From positions 1 to 64,000 of the forward strand of contig JAPLDP010000021.1 of NCBI GenBank assembly GCA_026391695.1: DNA of 64,000 nucleotides. The letters are read 5' to 3'. Below the pieces are notes generated by a model. The model worked only from the letters and a program-made list of their open reading frames with translations, searched no databases and was not told the DNA's origin. Both the position numbers and the translations under genes were made by a program. Origin of the DNA: Bacteroidota bacterium. GTDB lineage: Bacteria > Bacteroidota > Bacteroidia > Bacteroidales > JAGONC01. Numbering within the stretch: the first letter of the stretch is position 1; the number at the start of each line of letters is the position of its first letter. Positions 44,172 through 53,128 of the stretch are shown one piece after another.

Positions 44172-44559
44172 AATTATTATTTGCAACCTTGTCATGTCAT
44201 AATGTCCAGGATATTTTTCTCAAACATTTACATACATTTGTGACACTCCTTAATCCCATAGGGATTAAATATCGGTAGAAAAACAAGACATTAAATTTTC
44301 GGAAGTCCCGTAGGGACGAAATATTATATCATTACCTATTTTGTATTTGATATTTAATATTACGTCCCTGACGGGACTTGAATGTTATTGCCGTATTAAA
44401 TTTTTACCGATATTTTGTTCCTATGGAACAAAAATAATGGACTGGCTATCATGCTTATGAGAGTATATATGAGAAAAATCCTGGTTTAAACCCGATTATA
44501 GTCTCTTGCCATAACAGAATTAGTTGTAAATGTAAGATAATGAGGAGAAGAGGGACTCA
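44172..44559. repeat. GTCCC-NNN-GGGAC palindromic repeat block
   Basis: This gene-free stretch holds AATCCCATAGGGATT (from 44252) followed by AAATATCGGTAGAA, GTCCCGTAGGGAC (44305-44317), GTCCCTGACGGGAC (44364-44377) and an inverted TTTACCGATATTTTG (from 44403). The same motifs recur at 48655-48751. It is a dispersed intergenic repeat family, distinct from the CTCCGGAGGAG family. Confidence 0.7.
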
Positions 44560-44796
44560 TTAAGCGAATATTACCCGTGAATGGAATGTTTGAGAATATG
44601 AATCCTTGCCAGGAACACATAATTGAATCAGGAATGTTCCCAGTTCATGATTTTTTATCGTTTCAGTATAAGCTATAATTTCTGAAGAGTAAGCTCCAAT
44701 AACTTCTTCTTCTATGATCACAATATATTTACCATTATATTGCTTAACGAGTTCATTTTGGTTATCAATGTAGTATTTAAATTCTTTTTCTAACAT
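44560..44796 (-). CDS. Conserved small protein (DUF5678-like)
   Basis: A 78-residue soluble protein: an N-terminal helix EKEFKYYIDNQNELVKQY, then beta strands in GKYIVIIEEEVIGAYSSEIIAYTET, then FLIQLCVPGKDSYSQTFHSRV. This layout recalls small DUF5678-like proteins often found beside restriction, toxin or retroviral-protease-like genes. It has no membrane segment and no known activity. It stands alone between repeat sequence and the nickel transporter. Confidence 0.6.
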   Translation of the reverse strand: MLEKEFKYYIDNQNELVKQYNGKYIVIIEEEVIGAYSSEIIAYTETIKNHELGTFLIQLCVPGKDSYSQTFHSRVIFA

Positions 44797-44907
44797 GACT
44801 TTGGTAATTGGCTTGCAAAGATAGGAACGAAAGTAATCAAAAATTATTTCATTAGCAATTTTTAACGCTGATTTATTTTGTTTATTTATAAATCGGGAAA
44901 ATCTTAC

Positions 44908-44927
44908 GAACCAGTTGAGCCTGGTTC
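44908..44927 (-). terminator. Possible terminator downstream of the nickel transporter operon
   Basis: GAACCAG (44908-44914) pairs with CTGGTTC (44921-44927) with a 6-nt loop, 45 bp past the stop of the ATPase gene. The T-tract is poor, so the call is tentative. Confidence 0.35.
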
Positions 44928-44972
44928 TGTCAGGACAATGACAAGAAGCCGACTTTTATGTAATCAACCCCC

Positions 44973-45782
44973 TCAGTGCCTGTGAAAAACATAGTGCGAA
45001 TGAAAATGTCTGTGTGTTTCCTCACCATGGCGATGCACATGCTCATGGATCAGATTTACGCTCACCAGGAATTCTTCGTCGGTGAGTATTTCCGCCGCTG
45101 AACCGGTCTTTTGTATGGTATGGTCTTCGGAAAGCACGGCTACACGTGGCTGCAGATGATCAATGAGATCAAGGTGGTGGGTGGTGAAGATGACCGTTTT
45201 GCCGGCTTGATTCAACTTAATGAGAAGCTCAATGAAAAATGTCTGGGTTTTTGGATCCAGTCCTGCCAGGGGTTCATCGATGAGCAAAACATCAGGATTC
45301 ATGGTGAGAACAGAGGCGATGGCCACTTTTTTCTTTTCACCTCCCGACAGCCTGCTGACAGGGCGGTGTTTCAAATCATTTATACCGAGAGCGTCAAGCG
45401 TCTGGCAGGCTCTGTCATGGGCTTCGTCAATCGGCATATCTGTCTGCAGCGGCCCGAATAACAGTTCATCATAAACCGTCGGGCAGAAAAGTTGGATGTC
45501 AGGATTCTGAAAGATATAACCGACACTCTGCCTGAACGTCCTGTTAAAATGCACGTCCCCCAATGACTTTTTTGTCAGCGGTGATCCTTTGAAGAGTACC
45601 TGTCCTGAGTCGGGAGGAATAAGGGCATTGATGATATGCAATAGCGTCGTCTTGCCGCTGCCATTCTGGCCGATGATACAAAACAGCTCGCCTGCCCGCA
45701 CCGACAGGCTGACATTTTTCAGAGCCATGATCTGGCCAAAGTAGGCATAGCTCACATCCTGCAAAATGATAACATCTTCCAT
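44973..45782 (-). CDS. ECF nickel/cobalt transporter ATPase (CbiO/NikO)
   Basis: ABC ATPase of 269 residues that powers the ECF importer. Walker A is GQNGSGKTT (about residue 33), the signature LSGGEKKKVAIAS and Walker B DVLLIDEPLAGLDP follow, and the switch His is in TTHHLD. The C-terminal 24 residues contain ten His (HEHVHRHG ... HFHSH), a metal-binding tail that fits Ni or Co supply. The start ATG 45782 leaves 7 bp after the permease stop; the longer frame would overlap that gene. It is last in the nikR-cbiM-cbiN-cbiQ-cbiO operon. Confidence 0.92.
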   Translation of the reverse strand: MEDVIILQDVSYAYFGQIMALKNVSLSVRAGELFCIIGQNGSGKTTLLHIINALIPPDSGQVLFKGSPLTKKSLGDVHFNRTFRQSVGYIFQNPDIQLFCPTVYDELLFGPLQTDMPIDEAHDRACQTLDALGINDLKHRPVSRLSGGEKKKVAIASVLTMNPDVLLIDEPLAGLDPKTQTFFIELLIKLNQAGKTVIFTTHHLDLIDHLQPRVAVLSEDHTIQKTGSAAEILTDEEFLVSVNLIHEHVHRHGEETHRHFHSHYVFHRH

Positions 45783-45789
45783 CTCATTT

Positions 45790-46716
45790 TTATAATAAAA
45801 TAACACCTATACCAAAAGCCACCACCAGCAGCAGCCAGACGGCATCCATTATGCCCGGCCGGCTCAGCGCAGCCAGCTTTACTTTCCCGGTATACCCCCG
45901 CGAAACCATGGCAATGTACGTAAGCTCATAGTTTTGTGTCGACCGGCGGAATATGAACAACATCCGGCCAGCCACAAGAGTCCGGATGCCCTTGGTTTTT
46001 ATCGAACCCGTCAGCCTCGATTTCAGCGATAAATAGGTATCTTCAACGGTCGTGGCCAGGATAAAAATGTACTTATAGGCCAGCGACACAATCATCAGGA
46101 ATGTGTCGGGAACATAAAAAATTCTCAAGACCTTCAGCACATGGGCCAAAGGAGTGGTGTAAGCCATGAGCAATGCCAGCGATACCGAATTAAGCACCCT
46201 CAGGAACAGAAGCACCACCACCCTGCATCCCTCCATGGTGATACCAATATTCGCGGGAATATGATATATCCAGAAATGATGGACATGATTAAATGACATC
46301 AGGTTGATGATGACCGGGCCCGGAGTGATGACATTTAAGGCCGCAGGCAGAAAGACCAGAAAACCAAATATGAAAGCCACTGATACGATCTTCCGGTAAA
46401 CACTGAGCAGATTGATTTTTGCGATGACATACATGATCAGAATGGCCAGGGTGACTACACCCTGTGAAAGAATATTGCCGGCCAGGCTGATGATCACAAT
46501 CAGGTAAATAAAGGCCAGCACTTTTACGAATGGGTTGAGCTTACAAATGACATTGTTCTCTGAGGCGCTTCCGCCTTGCATGTGCATGGATTGCAGGACT
46601 TTTGCTGCTTTGTGCAGGGTACGATCGAGGAATGTCAGGCTGGATCTATTGGAGCCATGAGCCTGTGTTGAGCCATTTCGGGAGCTGAGTAAAAATGCCG
46701 GAATTTTATTTTTCAT
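45790..46716 (-). CDS. ECF transporter T-component (CbiQ/NikQ)
   Basis: A 308-residue polytopic inner-membrane protein with five to six helices that couples the ATPase to the substrate-binding CbiM. The family features are the ATPase-contacting helix with SLKSRLTGSIKTKGIRTLVAG (Ala-Arg-Gly type coupling region, shortened here) and AMVSRGYTGKVK. An extra hydrophilic N-terminus (about 1-60, rich in Ser and Arg) precedes the first helix. Its start overlaps the end of the CbiN-like gene by 11 bp. Confidence 0.9.
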   Translation of the reverse strand: MKNKIPAFLLSSRNGSTQAHGSNRSSLTFLDRTLHKAAKVLQSMHMQGGSASENNVICKLNPFVKVLAFIYLIVIISLAGNILSQGVVTLAILIMYVIAKINLLSVYRKIVSVAFIFGFLVFLPAALNVITPGPVIINLMSFNHVHHFWIYHIPANIGITMEGCRVVVLLFLRVLNSVSLALLMAYTTPLAHVLKVLRIFYVPDTFLMIVSLAYKYIFILATTVEDTYLSLKSRLTGSIKTKGIRTLVAGRMLFIFRRSTQNYELTYIAMVSRGYTGKVKLAALSRPGIMDAVWLLLVVAFGIGVILL

Positions 46717-47041
46717 TTCTGATGATGATTTTTGATAGCAACCACGTGACAGCTAAGGCGATGGCTGCACCGGCAATACCCGATATGATGTAATAAACCG
46801 ATTGACGTGATAACGAAGGATCATTCCCGTCAAGGGTATAATCAGACACAGGAGCTTTCCACGTATCCGTATATTTAGCAAGGCCTTCAGGCACATAGCC
46901 TATAATTCCCTTTACTGTTTGGGCCGACCATTCACCCCAGGCATCACCGGCATCAAAGAACATGGGAAGGAATATCCCGGCAGGTGTGATCAACACCAAA
47001 ACAATTAGAAAAACAAGGATTTTTTTCTGCAGCCTAGTCAT
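46706..47041 (-). CDS. CbiN/PDGLE-domain component of the ECF transporter
   Basis: A 111-residue protein with two transmembrane helices (about 8-28 and 84-104) and a loop containing DGLE-like VPEGLAKY. CbiN or PDGLE proteins assist CbiM in metal loading. Start ATG 47041 overlaps the end of cbiM by 8 bp, as usual in this operon; an upstream ATG would lie deeper in cbiM. Confidence 0.85.
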   Translation of the reverse strand: MTRLQKKILVFLIVLVLITPAGIFLPMFFDAGDAWGEWSAQTVKGIIGYVPEGLAKYTDTWKAPVSDYTLDGNDPSLSRQSVYYIISGIAGAAIALAVTWLLSKIIIRNEK

Positions 47042-47726
47042 TGTTTTTTTTCTTATTATATACATAGATGAGCCGGGGTTCATTTTTATTTATATACCTG
47101 ATGATCAGTGCGGTGACAAGTCCTTCGACGATGCCGAAAAGCAGGAGATGTTCAATGGCCATGGCCGGGATGGCCACTTTAAGATCATAGGGGCAATACA
47201 ATGCTCTGCCGTCGGGGGTGGAAGCTATCAATGGCTGGATGCCGAATTCAACAGCTGTGAGAATAGCTGTCAGTACCAGGCTGATATATCCGGCAAGAAA
47301 GGAGGCAACGAAAATCCTGTTTTTTTGCGGTTGATTGCCAGCGGTGATTTTGAAAATATAATAGGCCACAAACGGCATAAACACTGCCATATTAAAGCAA
47401 TTGGCACCAATGGCCGTGATGCCGCCGTCGCCGAATATCAGCGCCTGTATGATCAGGGCAACGGATACAGCCACACAGGCACACCAGGGGCCAAGGATGA
47501 TGGCAATAGCCGCCGAACCTACTGCATGCCCTGTCGTACCTCCCGGTATGGGCAGGTTGAACATCATGATGATAAACGCAAAGGCAGCAGCCATTCCTAA
47601 ATAGGGGATATTGCGCACCGATACTTCTTTTTTAACCTTTTTCACAGCTATGACCGTGGCAGCGACAAAAGCGCCATACAACGGGATATAGGTCTGCGGG
47701 CTCAGGTAACCATCCGGAATGTGCAT
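47034..47726 (-). CDS. ECF transporter substrate-binding component (CbiM/NikM)
   Basis: A 230-residue membrane protein that captures Ni2+ or Co2+. The hallmark N-terminus MHIPDGYLSPQ contains the His2 that folds back to bind the metal. The helix motif PGGTTGHAVG and the GDGGITAIGANCFNM segment are also typical. With NikR upstream and a His-rich ATPase tail, nickel is the more likely substrate. A candidate NikR site lies 11 bp upstream of its start. Confidence 0.93.
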   Translation of the reverse strand: MHIPDGYLSPQTYIPLYGAFVAATVIAVKKVKKEVSVRNIPYLGMAAAFAFIIMMFNLPIPGGTTGHAVGSAAIAIILGPWCACVAVSVALIIQALIFGDGGITAIGANCFNMAVFMPFVAYYIFKITAGNQPQKNRIFVASFLAGYISLVLTAILTAVEFGIQPLIASTPDGRALYCPYDLKVAIPAMAIEHLLLFGIVEGLVTALIIRYINKNEPRLIYVYNKKKNND

Positions 47727-47736
47727 GTTAGATCAG

Positions 47737-47764
47737 GTGTTACATTATTTTTAATTCGTGCTAC
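47737..47764 (-). promoter_or_regulatory. Candidate NikR operator 2, upstream of cbiM
   Basis: On the minus strand the site reads GTAGCAC-N14-GTAACAC over 28 bp. The second half-site equals that of operator 1 exactly. The known deltaproteobacterial NikR consensus is GTGTTAC-N13/14-GTAACAC, as I recall it. The site lies between nikR and cbiM. Confidence 0.5.
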
Positions 47765-47780
47765 TGATAAAACAAAAAAA

Positions 47781-48182
47781 TTATTCTATATCCGTCATTA
47801 CCAGCCTTCCGTGCCTGATACCCTTTGTTCCTATGATCTTATCCGACAGGTCGAGCAGTTGTTGCCCATTCCCTTTAACAGCGATGGTTTCGAGACAAAG
47901 ATCATGTGACAGGTGAATGTGCTGTGTCGACAGGATGAGGCCGTGGTAATCGTGCTGCACAGCCATCAGCTTGTTATTCAATTCACGTTTGTGATGATCA
48001 TAAACGATGATGATTGAGCCTGCAACAATTTTGTTTTTATCGCATTTCTCTGCAACAAGGCTGCTTTTGATCAGATGACGGATGGCTTGTGAACGGTTTG
48101 GAAACTGATGGCTTGTGACGAATTCATCCAATGCTTGCAATATATCTTCTTCCAGAGATACGCCGAATCGTTTTACCTGCAT
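47781..48182 (-). CDS. nikR: Nickel-responsive regulator NikR
   Basis: A 133-residue repressor. The N-terminal ribbon-helix-helix DNA-binding domain opens with MQVKRFGVSLEEDILQALD, and NRSQAIRHLIK forms helix 2. The C-terminal ACT-like domain carries the nickel ligands: H in AVQHDYHG, then TQHIHLSHDLCLE with His and Cys. Length and spacing fit NikR well. It is first in the operon with the ECF transporter, 54 bp before cbiM, and a 28-bp operator overlaps its own promoter, which predicts autorepression when nickel is plentiful. Confidence 0.93.
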   Translation of the reverse strand: MQVKRFGVSLEEDILQALDEFVTSHQFPNRSQAIRHLIKSSLVAEKCDKNKIVAGSIIIVYDHHKRELNNKLMAVQHDYHGLILSTQHIHLSHDLCLETIAVKGNGQQLLDLSDKIIGTKGIRHGRLVMTDIE

Positions 48183-48183
48183 A

Positions 48184-48211
48184 GTGTTACTTATTTATAA
48201 AATGGTGACAC
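48184..48211 (-). promoter_or_regulatory. Candidate NikR operator 1, overlapping the nikR promoter
   Basis: On the minus strand it reads GTGTCAC-N14-GTAACAC, a 28-bp near-perfect inverted repeat with 6 of 7 matching positions. Its upstream end touches the -7 box CAAAGATA (48211-48218, TATCTTTG on the minus strand), and it ends 2 bp before the nikR start codon. Binding here would cover the transcription start. Confidence 0.65.
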
Positions 48212-48218
48212 AAAGATA
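48211..48218 (-). promoter_or_regulatory. -7 box (TATCTTTG) of the nikR-cbiMNQO operon
   Basis: Exact TAnnTTTG match, 29 bp before the nikR ATG, and sharing one base with the operator. No convincing -33 TTTG at the normal spacing. Confidence 0.5.
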
Positions 48219-48960
48219 AATTTTTTGATGTATCATGACGTTTCAATTTGTAGAAAAATGCTACTTCATGGGAGGAATTTCATAAGGCAAGCTAATGGTG
48301 CTCCTCATTCCCCAAGACTACTTTTTTTCGCTCAGGCCGCGAGGCCTCGTTATGGCTTCACAACTGGGAAGCTCCCTCGTCGCTACGCTCCTTAGTCCTC
48401 TTCCCTAGGTTGCTCCGCTATAACTGGTAAATAAAAAAGAGTGTGTCTTACTTTTGAGACACTCCTTTTCTGCACTTGGCTTCAGCAGAATCTTCGCCCA
48501 GTGGATACCCCGCATAGGAAGTCCAGGCCTATCTATCTTATTGTTTTCTTTTTTCAATTGGTGAGCATCTACGAGACATACTTGAAATTTATTTCACTAA
48601 ATCGACTAATCAACTAATTATCAAATCACTATTGTCCGGTTAAAATTCTATTTCGTCCCGAAGGGACTTAATTCTATTTTGTAATTTACTTTCTTTCTAC
48701 CAATATCTTGTCCTACGGGACAGTCCCGTTAGGGACCAAATATCGGTAGAACAATAAACAACCCATAATTTTTTTAAGTCCCATCGGGAACGCAATATTG
48801 ATAAGGCTTCTGGCTTGTTCCTGCCTTTTTATCCGGACAGTAATGATTATTAAATCGACTAATTGATACATTGACTAATTTTCAAATTTTCAAATTATTC
48901 CATGTCATATAAAAACAAGTAACTTTGCACATTTATTTGCAGAATCCATAAATCAAATCT
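48219..48960. repeat. Long intergenic region with repeat family B and an orphan hairpin
   Basis: The stretch lies between divergent nikR and the efflux operon. It contains GTCCCGAAGGGAC (48655-48667), GTCCCGTTAGGGAC (48723-48736) and CAAATATCGGTAGAA (48737-48751), the same motifs as at 44252-44429. A hairpin GTGTCT/AGACAC (48443-48462) followed by T residues sits in mid-region without an adjacent gene end, in a GC-rich, unplaced stretch (48330-48530). No reading frame is supported. Confidence 0.6.
48920..48927 (+). promoter_or_regulatory. -7 box (TAACTTTG) of the RND efflux operon
   Basis: Exact TAnnTTTG match, 39 bp upstream of the adaptor ATG. Confidence 0.45.
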
Positions 48961-48966
48961 GCTTTT

Positions 48967-50022
48967 ATGAAAGCTTCCTGTTATCAGTACATCTTTCTGG
49001 TGGTCATTCTCGTCATGATGATGGCTTCATGTCAGAAGAAACAGCAAAATACCGGTATGCCAGCTTCTGTTCAAAAGCCAATGGAAGTGAATGGCATTAT
49101 CCTGAAACCAAAGGAGCTTGGCAATAAAATATTTACCACAGGTACTATTCTTGCCAATGAAGAGGTTGAGATCCGCAGCGAGGTGCCGGGAAGGGTTATG
49201 GCTATCAATTTTGAAGAAGGCAGCTATGTCGGCAAGGGGGCTGTGCTGGTCAAAATCAACGACGATGAATTACAAGCCCAGATGAAAAAACTTATCCTGG
49301 ATGAAGAGCTGGCCAAAGAGGATGTATACAGGAAGGGAAAACTATTAGAAATCAATGCAGTAAGTCAGGAGGAATACGATATATCGCAAAACCAGCTGGG
49401 TGTCATCCAGGCACAAATAGATCTGGTACGGTCACAACTGATCAAGACCGTAATCTCTGCACCTTTCAGCGGAAAGATCGGCTTGCGGTATGTCAGCCCC
49501 GGCGGGTATATCTCTTCTGCCATGCTTATAGCACGTATGCAGGAAACTAATCCGGTAAAGATTGAATTCGCTGTTCCTGAAAAATATATCAGTGAGATCG
49601 AAAAGGGTACAGTCATACAATTCAACGTAGATGGGACCGACAGCACCTTCAGAGGAGAGATATATGCCATTGAGCCTAAGATAGATCCTTCAACACGTGC
49701 ACTGACCGTACGGGCCAGGTGTTCAAATAACGGCAATCTGCTCATTCCGGGTGCTTTTGCAAAAATCGGTATTATCCTTCAAATCATCACCGATGCCCTG
49801 GTTTTGCCAACAGAGGCTCTGATTCCGGATATCAGGGGCGAAAAGGTATTTGTCGCTGTCAATGGCCAGGCAAAAGCTGTTTATGTTGACACAGGTATCC
49901 GTACTGAGCAGGAAATCCAGATAACAAAGGGTTTACAGCCAGGGGATACGATCATTACGACCGGATTGCTGCAGCTAAAGGAAGGAATGAAAGTGAAGGT
50001 CAATCAACTGATAACACAATAA
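48967..50022 (+). CDS. RND efflux periplasmic adaptor subunit (lipoprotein)
   Basis: A 351-residue membrane-fusion protein that links the inner-membrane pump to the outer-membrane channel. Signal peptide with lipobox MMASC (about Cys22). The lipoyl-like domain shows VEIRSEVPGRVMAINFEEGSYVGKG in parts and later TVISAPFSGKIGLRYVSPGGY. A short coiled hairpin (about 95-145) and beta-barrel/MP domain follow (LQPGDTIITTGLLQLKEGMKV). It is the first gene of a three-gene operon; no regulator is adjacent. Confidence 0.92.
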   Translation: MKASCYQYIFLVVILVMMMASCQKKQQNTGMPASVQKPMEVNGIILKPKELGNKIFTTGTILANEEVEIRSEVPGRVMAINFEEGSYVGKGAVLVKINDDELQAQMKKLILDEELAKEDVYRKGKLLEINAVSQEEYDISQNQLGVIQAQIDLVRSQLIKTVISAPFSGKIGLRYVSPGGYISSAMLIARMQETNPVKIEFAVPEKYISEIEKGTVIQFNVDGTDSTFRGEIYAIEPKIDPSTRALTVRARCSNNGNLLIPGAFAKIGIILQIITDALVLPTEALIPDIRGEKVFVAVNGQAKAVYVDTGIRTEQEIQITKGLQPGDTIITTGLLQLKEGMKVKVNQLITQ

Positions 50023-50043
50023 CCCTCCAAAAGCTGTCATTAC

Positions 50044-53000
50044 ATGAATATTTCCTCAGTAAGCATAAATCGTCCTGTCCTGGCTACTGTCATTTCCATC
50101 TTGCTGTTGTTGTTTGGAGCTATCGGATACACTTTTCTGGGCGTCAGGGAGTATCCTAGTGTGGATCCTCCTGTGATTACTGTTTCGACCAATTATGTGG
50201 GTGCTAATGCCGATGTGATTGAATCGCAGATCACTGAACCTCTTGAAGAATCCATTAACGGCATTGCCGGGATACGGTCGCTGAATTCAACAAGCAGTGA
50301 TGGCAGGAGTAATATCACCGTTGAATTTGAGCTTGGCGTGGATATGGAGGCTGCTGCCAATGATGTCAGGGACAGGGTGTCGCGTGCCATTCGTAACATC
50401 CCGCCCGACTCGGATCCGCCTATTGTGACCAAGTCGGATGCCGATGCCAGCCCTATACTTGTCCTCACCATTCAGAGCGATTCGCGTGACCTCATGGAAT
50501 TATCGGATGTAGCAAATAATGTTTTTAAAGAACGTCTGCAAACCATACCCGGAGTGAGTGAAATAAGGATATGGGGTGAAAAGAAATACTCCATTAAGCT
50601 TTTAATGGATCCTGCGAGGCTGGCCAGCTATGGCCTGACACCTGGCGATGTGAGTAATGCACTGAACCGTGAGAATGTCGAGCTTCCTTCCGGCAGAATC
50701 GAAGGATACAGGACTGAGCTGATCATCCGCACCATGGGACGGCTCACCACTCCCGAAGAGTTCAACAACATGATCATCAGGGAGTCGGATGGCATCCTGG
50801 TGCGGTTTCAGGATATAGGGAATGCAGCTCTGGTTCCTGAAAATGAACGGACTATACTCAGAGGCAATGGTGGAATTCCGATGGTGGGGGTATCGGTTAT
50901 ACCACAGCCCGGAGCCAATCAGATCGATATTGCCGACCAGTTCTATAAACGTGTTGAACAGATTAAGCTGGACCTGCCATCGGATATCAAGGTAGGCCTT
51001 ATGATGGATACGACGACAACTATCCGCAAGGCCATTTCGGAAGTGCAGGATACTCTATTAATCGCTTTCGGGCTTGTCGTGCTGGTAATTTTTGTCTTTC
51101 TCAGGAACTGGAGAACAACGCTGATACCTGTTATCGCAATTCCTATTTCGTTGATCAGCGGATTTTTTATCATGTATATTGCCGGTTTCTCGATAAATAT
51201 TCTGACGCTGCTCGGGATTGTGCTGGCCACAGGCCTGGTGGTGGACGATGCCATCGTCGTCCTTGAAAACATATACCATAAGGTCGAGGGTGGCATGAAT
51301 CCGGTTGAAGCAGGTCACCGGGGATCAAAAGAAATCTATTTTGCGATTATATCCACAACCATTACACTGGCTGCTGTGTTCCTGCCTATTATTTTCCTTA
51401 GTGGTCTGACAGGAAGGCTGTTCCGTGAATTTGGCGTCGTCGTCGCCGGGACAGTGCTTGTTTCGGCCCTGGTATCGTTGACACTCACGCCTATGATGAG
51501 CTCGCGCATGCTCAGGAAAAGCACGGCACACAGCAGGATATTCCGTATCACTGAGAAATGGATCAACGATCTTATCGCCGGTTATAACCGGACCCTTCAG
51601 GTCTTTATTCGCCGGAGATGGCTGGCCATCGTGATCATGATCGTGTCGGTTTTTATTATTCTCGGAATAGGATCTCTTATCCCGTCGGAGCTGGCTCCCA
51701 TGGAGGATAAAAGCCGTTTACAGATTGTTTCCACAGCACCTGAAGGCACTTCTTTTGAGTTGATGGATACTTATGTCAGCCAGCTTATGCAGATTTCCGA
51801 TACCATTCCTGAAAAAGAGTACCTCATGGCTATGACTGCGCCGGGATTTGGATCGTCATCATCCGCAAATGGAGGTTTTATCCGGATTTCGTTAAAAGAT
51901 CCTTCACAGCGCCAGCGCACACAACAGGAAATAGCCGACGAGTTAAGCAGGATTACCCGTCAGTATAACTTCGCCAGAACATACGTCACCCAGGAGCAAA
52001 CCATAGGAGGCGGCAGAGGTAGCAGCCTGCCCGTTCAGTTTGTCATTCAGGCGACGGATTTTGAAAAACTACGACGTTATCTTCCGTTATTTATGGAAAA
52101 GGCCCAGGCTGATCCTGCATTCCAGACAGTCGACCTGAATCTGAAATTTAATAAACCTGAGATTTCGGTAGAGATCGACCGCGACAAGGCTAGGGCTGTC
52201 GGCGTCAGTGTGAGAGATGTGGCTGAGAGCCTTCAGCTTTATTTCAGCGGCCAGCGCTATGGTTATTTTATTCTGAACAACAAGCAATACCAGGTGATAG
52301 GTCAGGCTGACCGCCAGAGCAGGGATAAACCTCTTGACCTGAGTTCAATTTATGTGCGGAACAATAAAAATGAGCTGATACAGCTTGACAATATTGTAAA
52401 GCTTACCGAACGAAGCAACCCACCCCAGTTGTACCGCTATAACCGGTATGTGGCAGCGACCATATCAGCCCAGCCGGCAAAAGGTACCACACTCGGGCAG
52501 GGCATCGCGAAAATGCGCTCTCTTGCAAAGGAAACACTCGATGAAACATTTTCTACAGCATTGACAGGTACCTCCAAAGAATATGAAGATAGTTCCAACA
52601 GCCTGCTATTTGCCTTTCTCCTTGCACTGGTTCTCATATATTTGGTATTATCGGCACAGTTTGAGAGCTTCATCGATCCCCTCATCATCATGTTCACTGT
52701 GCCTCTGGCGCTGGCAGGAGCTGTTCTGTCACTGTGGATATTTGGTCAGACCATTAATATATTCAGTGAAATCGGGGTCATCGTGCTGATTGGTATTGTA
52801 ACCAAAAACGGGATTCTGATTGTGGAGTTTGCCAACCAGCGCAAAGCAGCTGGGCTGGAGCTAAACGAAGCTGTCATTGACGCGGCGACACGCCGGTTGC
52901 GTCCGATACTTATGACCAGTCTGGCCACTGCACTGGGTGCGCTTCCTATTGCCCTCGCACTGGGAGCCTCGTCACAGAGCCGTATGCCAATGGGAATAGC

Positions 53001-53127
53001 CATCATCGGCGGGTTGATCTTCTCCCTGATGCTCACCCTTTATGTCATCCCTTCCCTTTATACCTATCTGTCCAGACGTGTTAAAAAACAATATACACCG
53101 AAATATACAGGTGAAAACAGAGAATGA
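50044..53127 (+). CDS. RND-family efflux pump, inner-membrane transporter (AcrB/HAE1-like)
   Basis: A 1027-residue proton-driven exporter with twelve expected helices and two large periplasmic loops. The start INRPVLATVISILLLLFGAIGY and the motifs VREYPSVDPPVITV, TNYVGANADVIESQIT, VVDDAIVVLENIYHK (helix 4 proton-relay Asp pair) and GIVTKNGILIVEFANQ are typical of HAE1 pumps. Such pumps export drugs, detergents or lipids; the substrate is not visible in the sequence. It follows the adaptor by 21 bp. Confidence 0.95.
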   Translation: MNISSVSINRPVLATVISILLLLFGAIGYTFLGVREYPSVDPPVITVSTNYVGANADVIESQITEPLEESINGIAGIRSLNSTSSDGRSNITVEFELGVDMEAAANDVRDRVSRAIRNIPPDSDPPIVTKSDADASPILVLTIQSDSRDLMELSDVANNVFKERLQTIPGVSEIRIWGEKKYSIKLLMDPARLASYGLTPGDVSNALNRENVELPSGRIEGYRTELIIRTMGRLTTPEEFNNMIIRESDGILVRFQDIGNAALVPENERTILRGNGGIPMVGVSVIPQPGANQIDIADQFYKRVEQIKLDLPSDIKVGLMMDTTTTIRKAISEVQDTLLIAFGLVVLVIFVFLRNWRTTLIPVIAIPISLISGFFIMYIAGFSINILTLLGIVLATGLVVDDAIVVLENIYHKVEGGMNPVEAGHRGSKEIYFAIISTTITLAAVFLPIIFLSGLTGRLFREFGVVVAGTVLVSALVSLTLTPMMSSRMLRKSTAHSRIFRITEKWINDLIAGYNRTLQVFIRRRWLAIVIMIVSVFIILGIGSLIPSELAPMEDKSRLQIVSTAPEGTSFELMDTYVSQLMQISDTIPEKEYLMAMTAPGFGSSSSANGGFIRISLKDPSQRQRTQQEIADELSRITRQYNFARTYVTQEQTIGGGRGSSLPVQFVIQATDFEKLRRYLPLFMEKAQADPAFQTVDLNLKFNKPEISVEIDRDKARAVGVSVRDVAESLQLYFSGQRYGYFILNNKQYQVIGQADRQSRDKPLDLSSIYVRNNKNELIQLDNIVKLTERSNPPQLYRYNRYVAATISAQPAKGTTLGQGIAKMRSLAKETLDETFSTALTGTSKEYEDSSNSLLFAFLLALVLIYLVLSAQFESFIDPLIIMFTVPLALAGAVLSLWIFGQTINIFSEIGVIVLIGIVTKNGILIVEFANQRKAAGLELNEAVIDAATRRLRPILMTSLATALGALPIALALGASSQSRMPMGIAIIGGLIFSLMLTLYVIPSLYTYLSRRVKKQYTPKYTGENRE

Positions 53128-53128
53128 T

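Noticed and set aside
46962-47600. 212-codon plus-strand reading frame
   Set aside because: It lies fully opposite cbiM and cbiN, both of which are well recognised.
48443-48462. End of an insertion sequence
   Set aside because: The hairpin resembles some IS ends (GAGACACTC), but no transposase fragment or matching second end was seen nearby.
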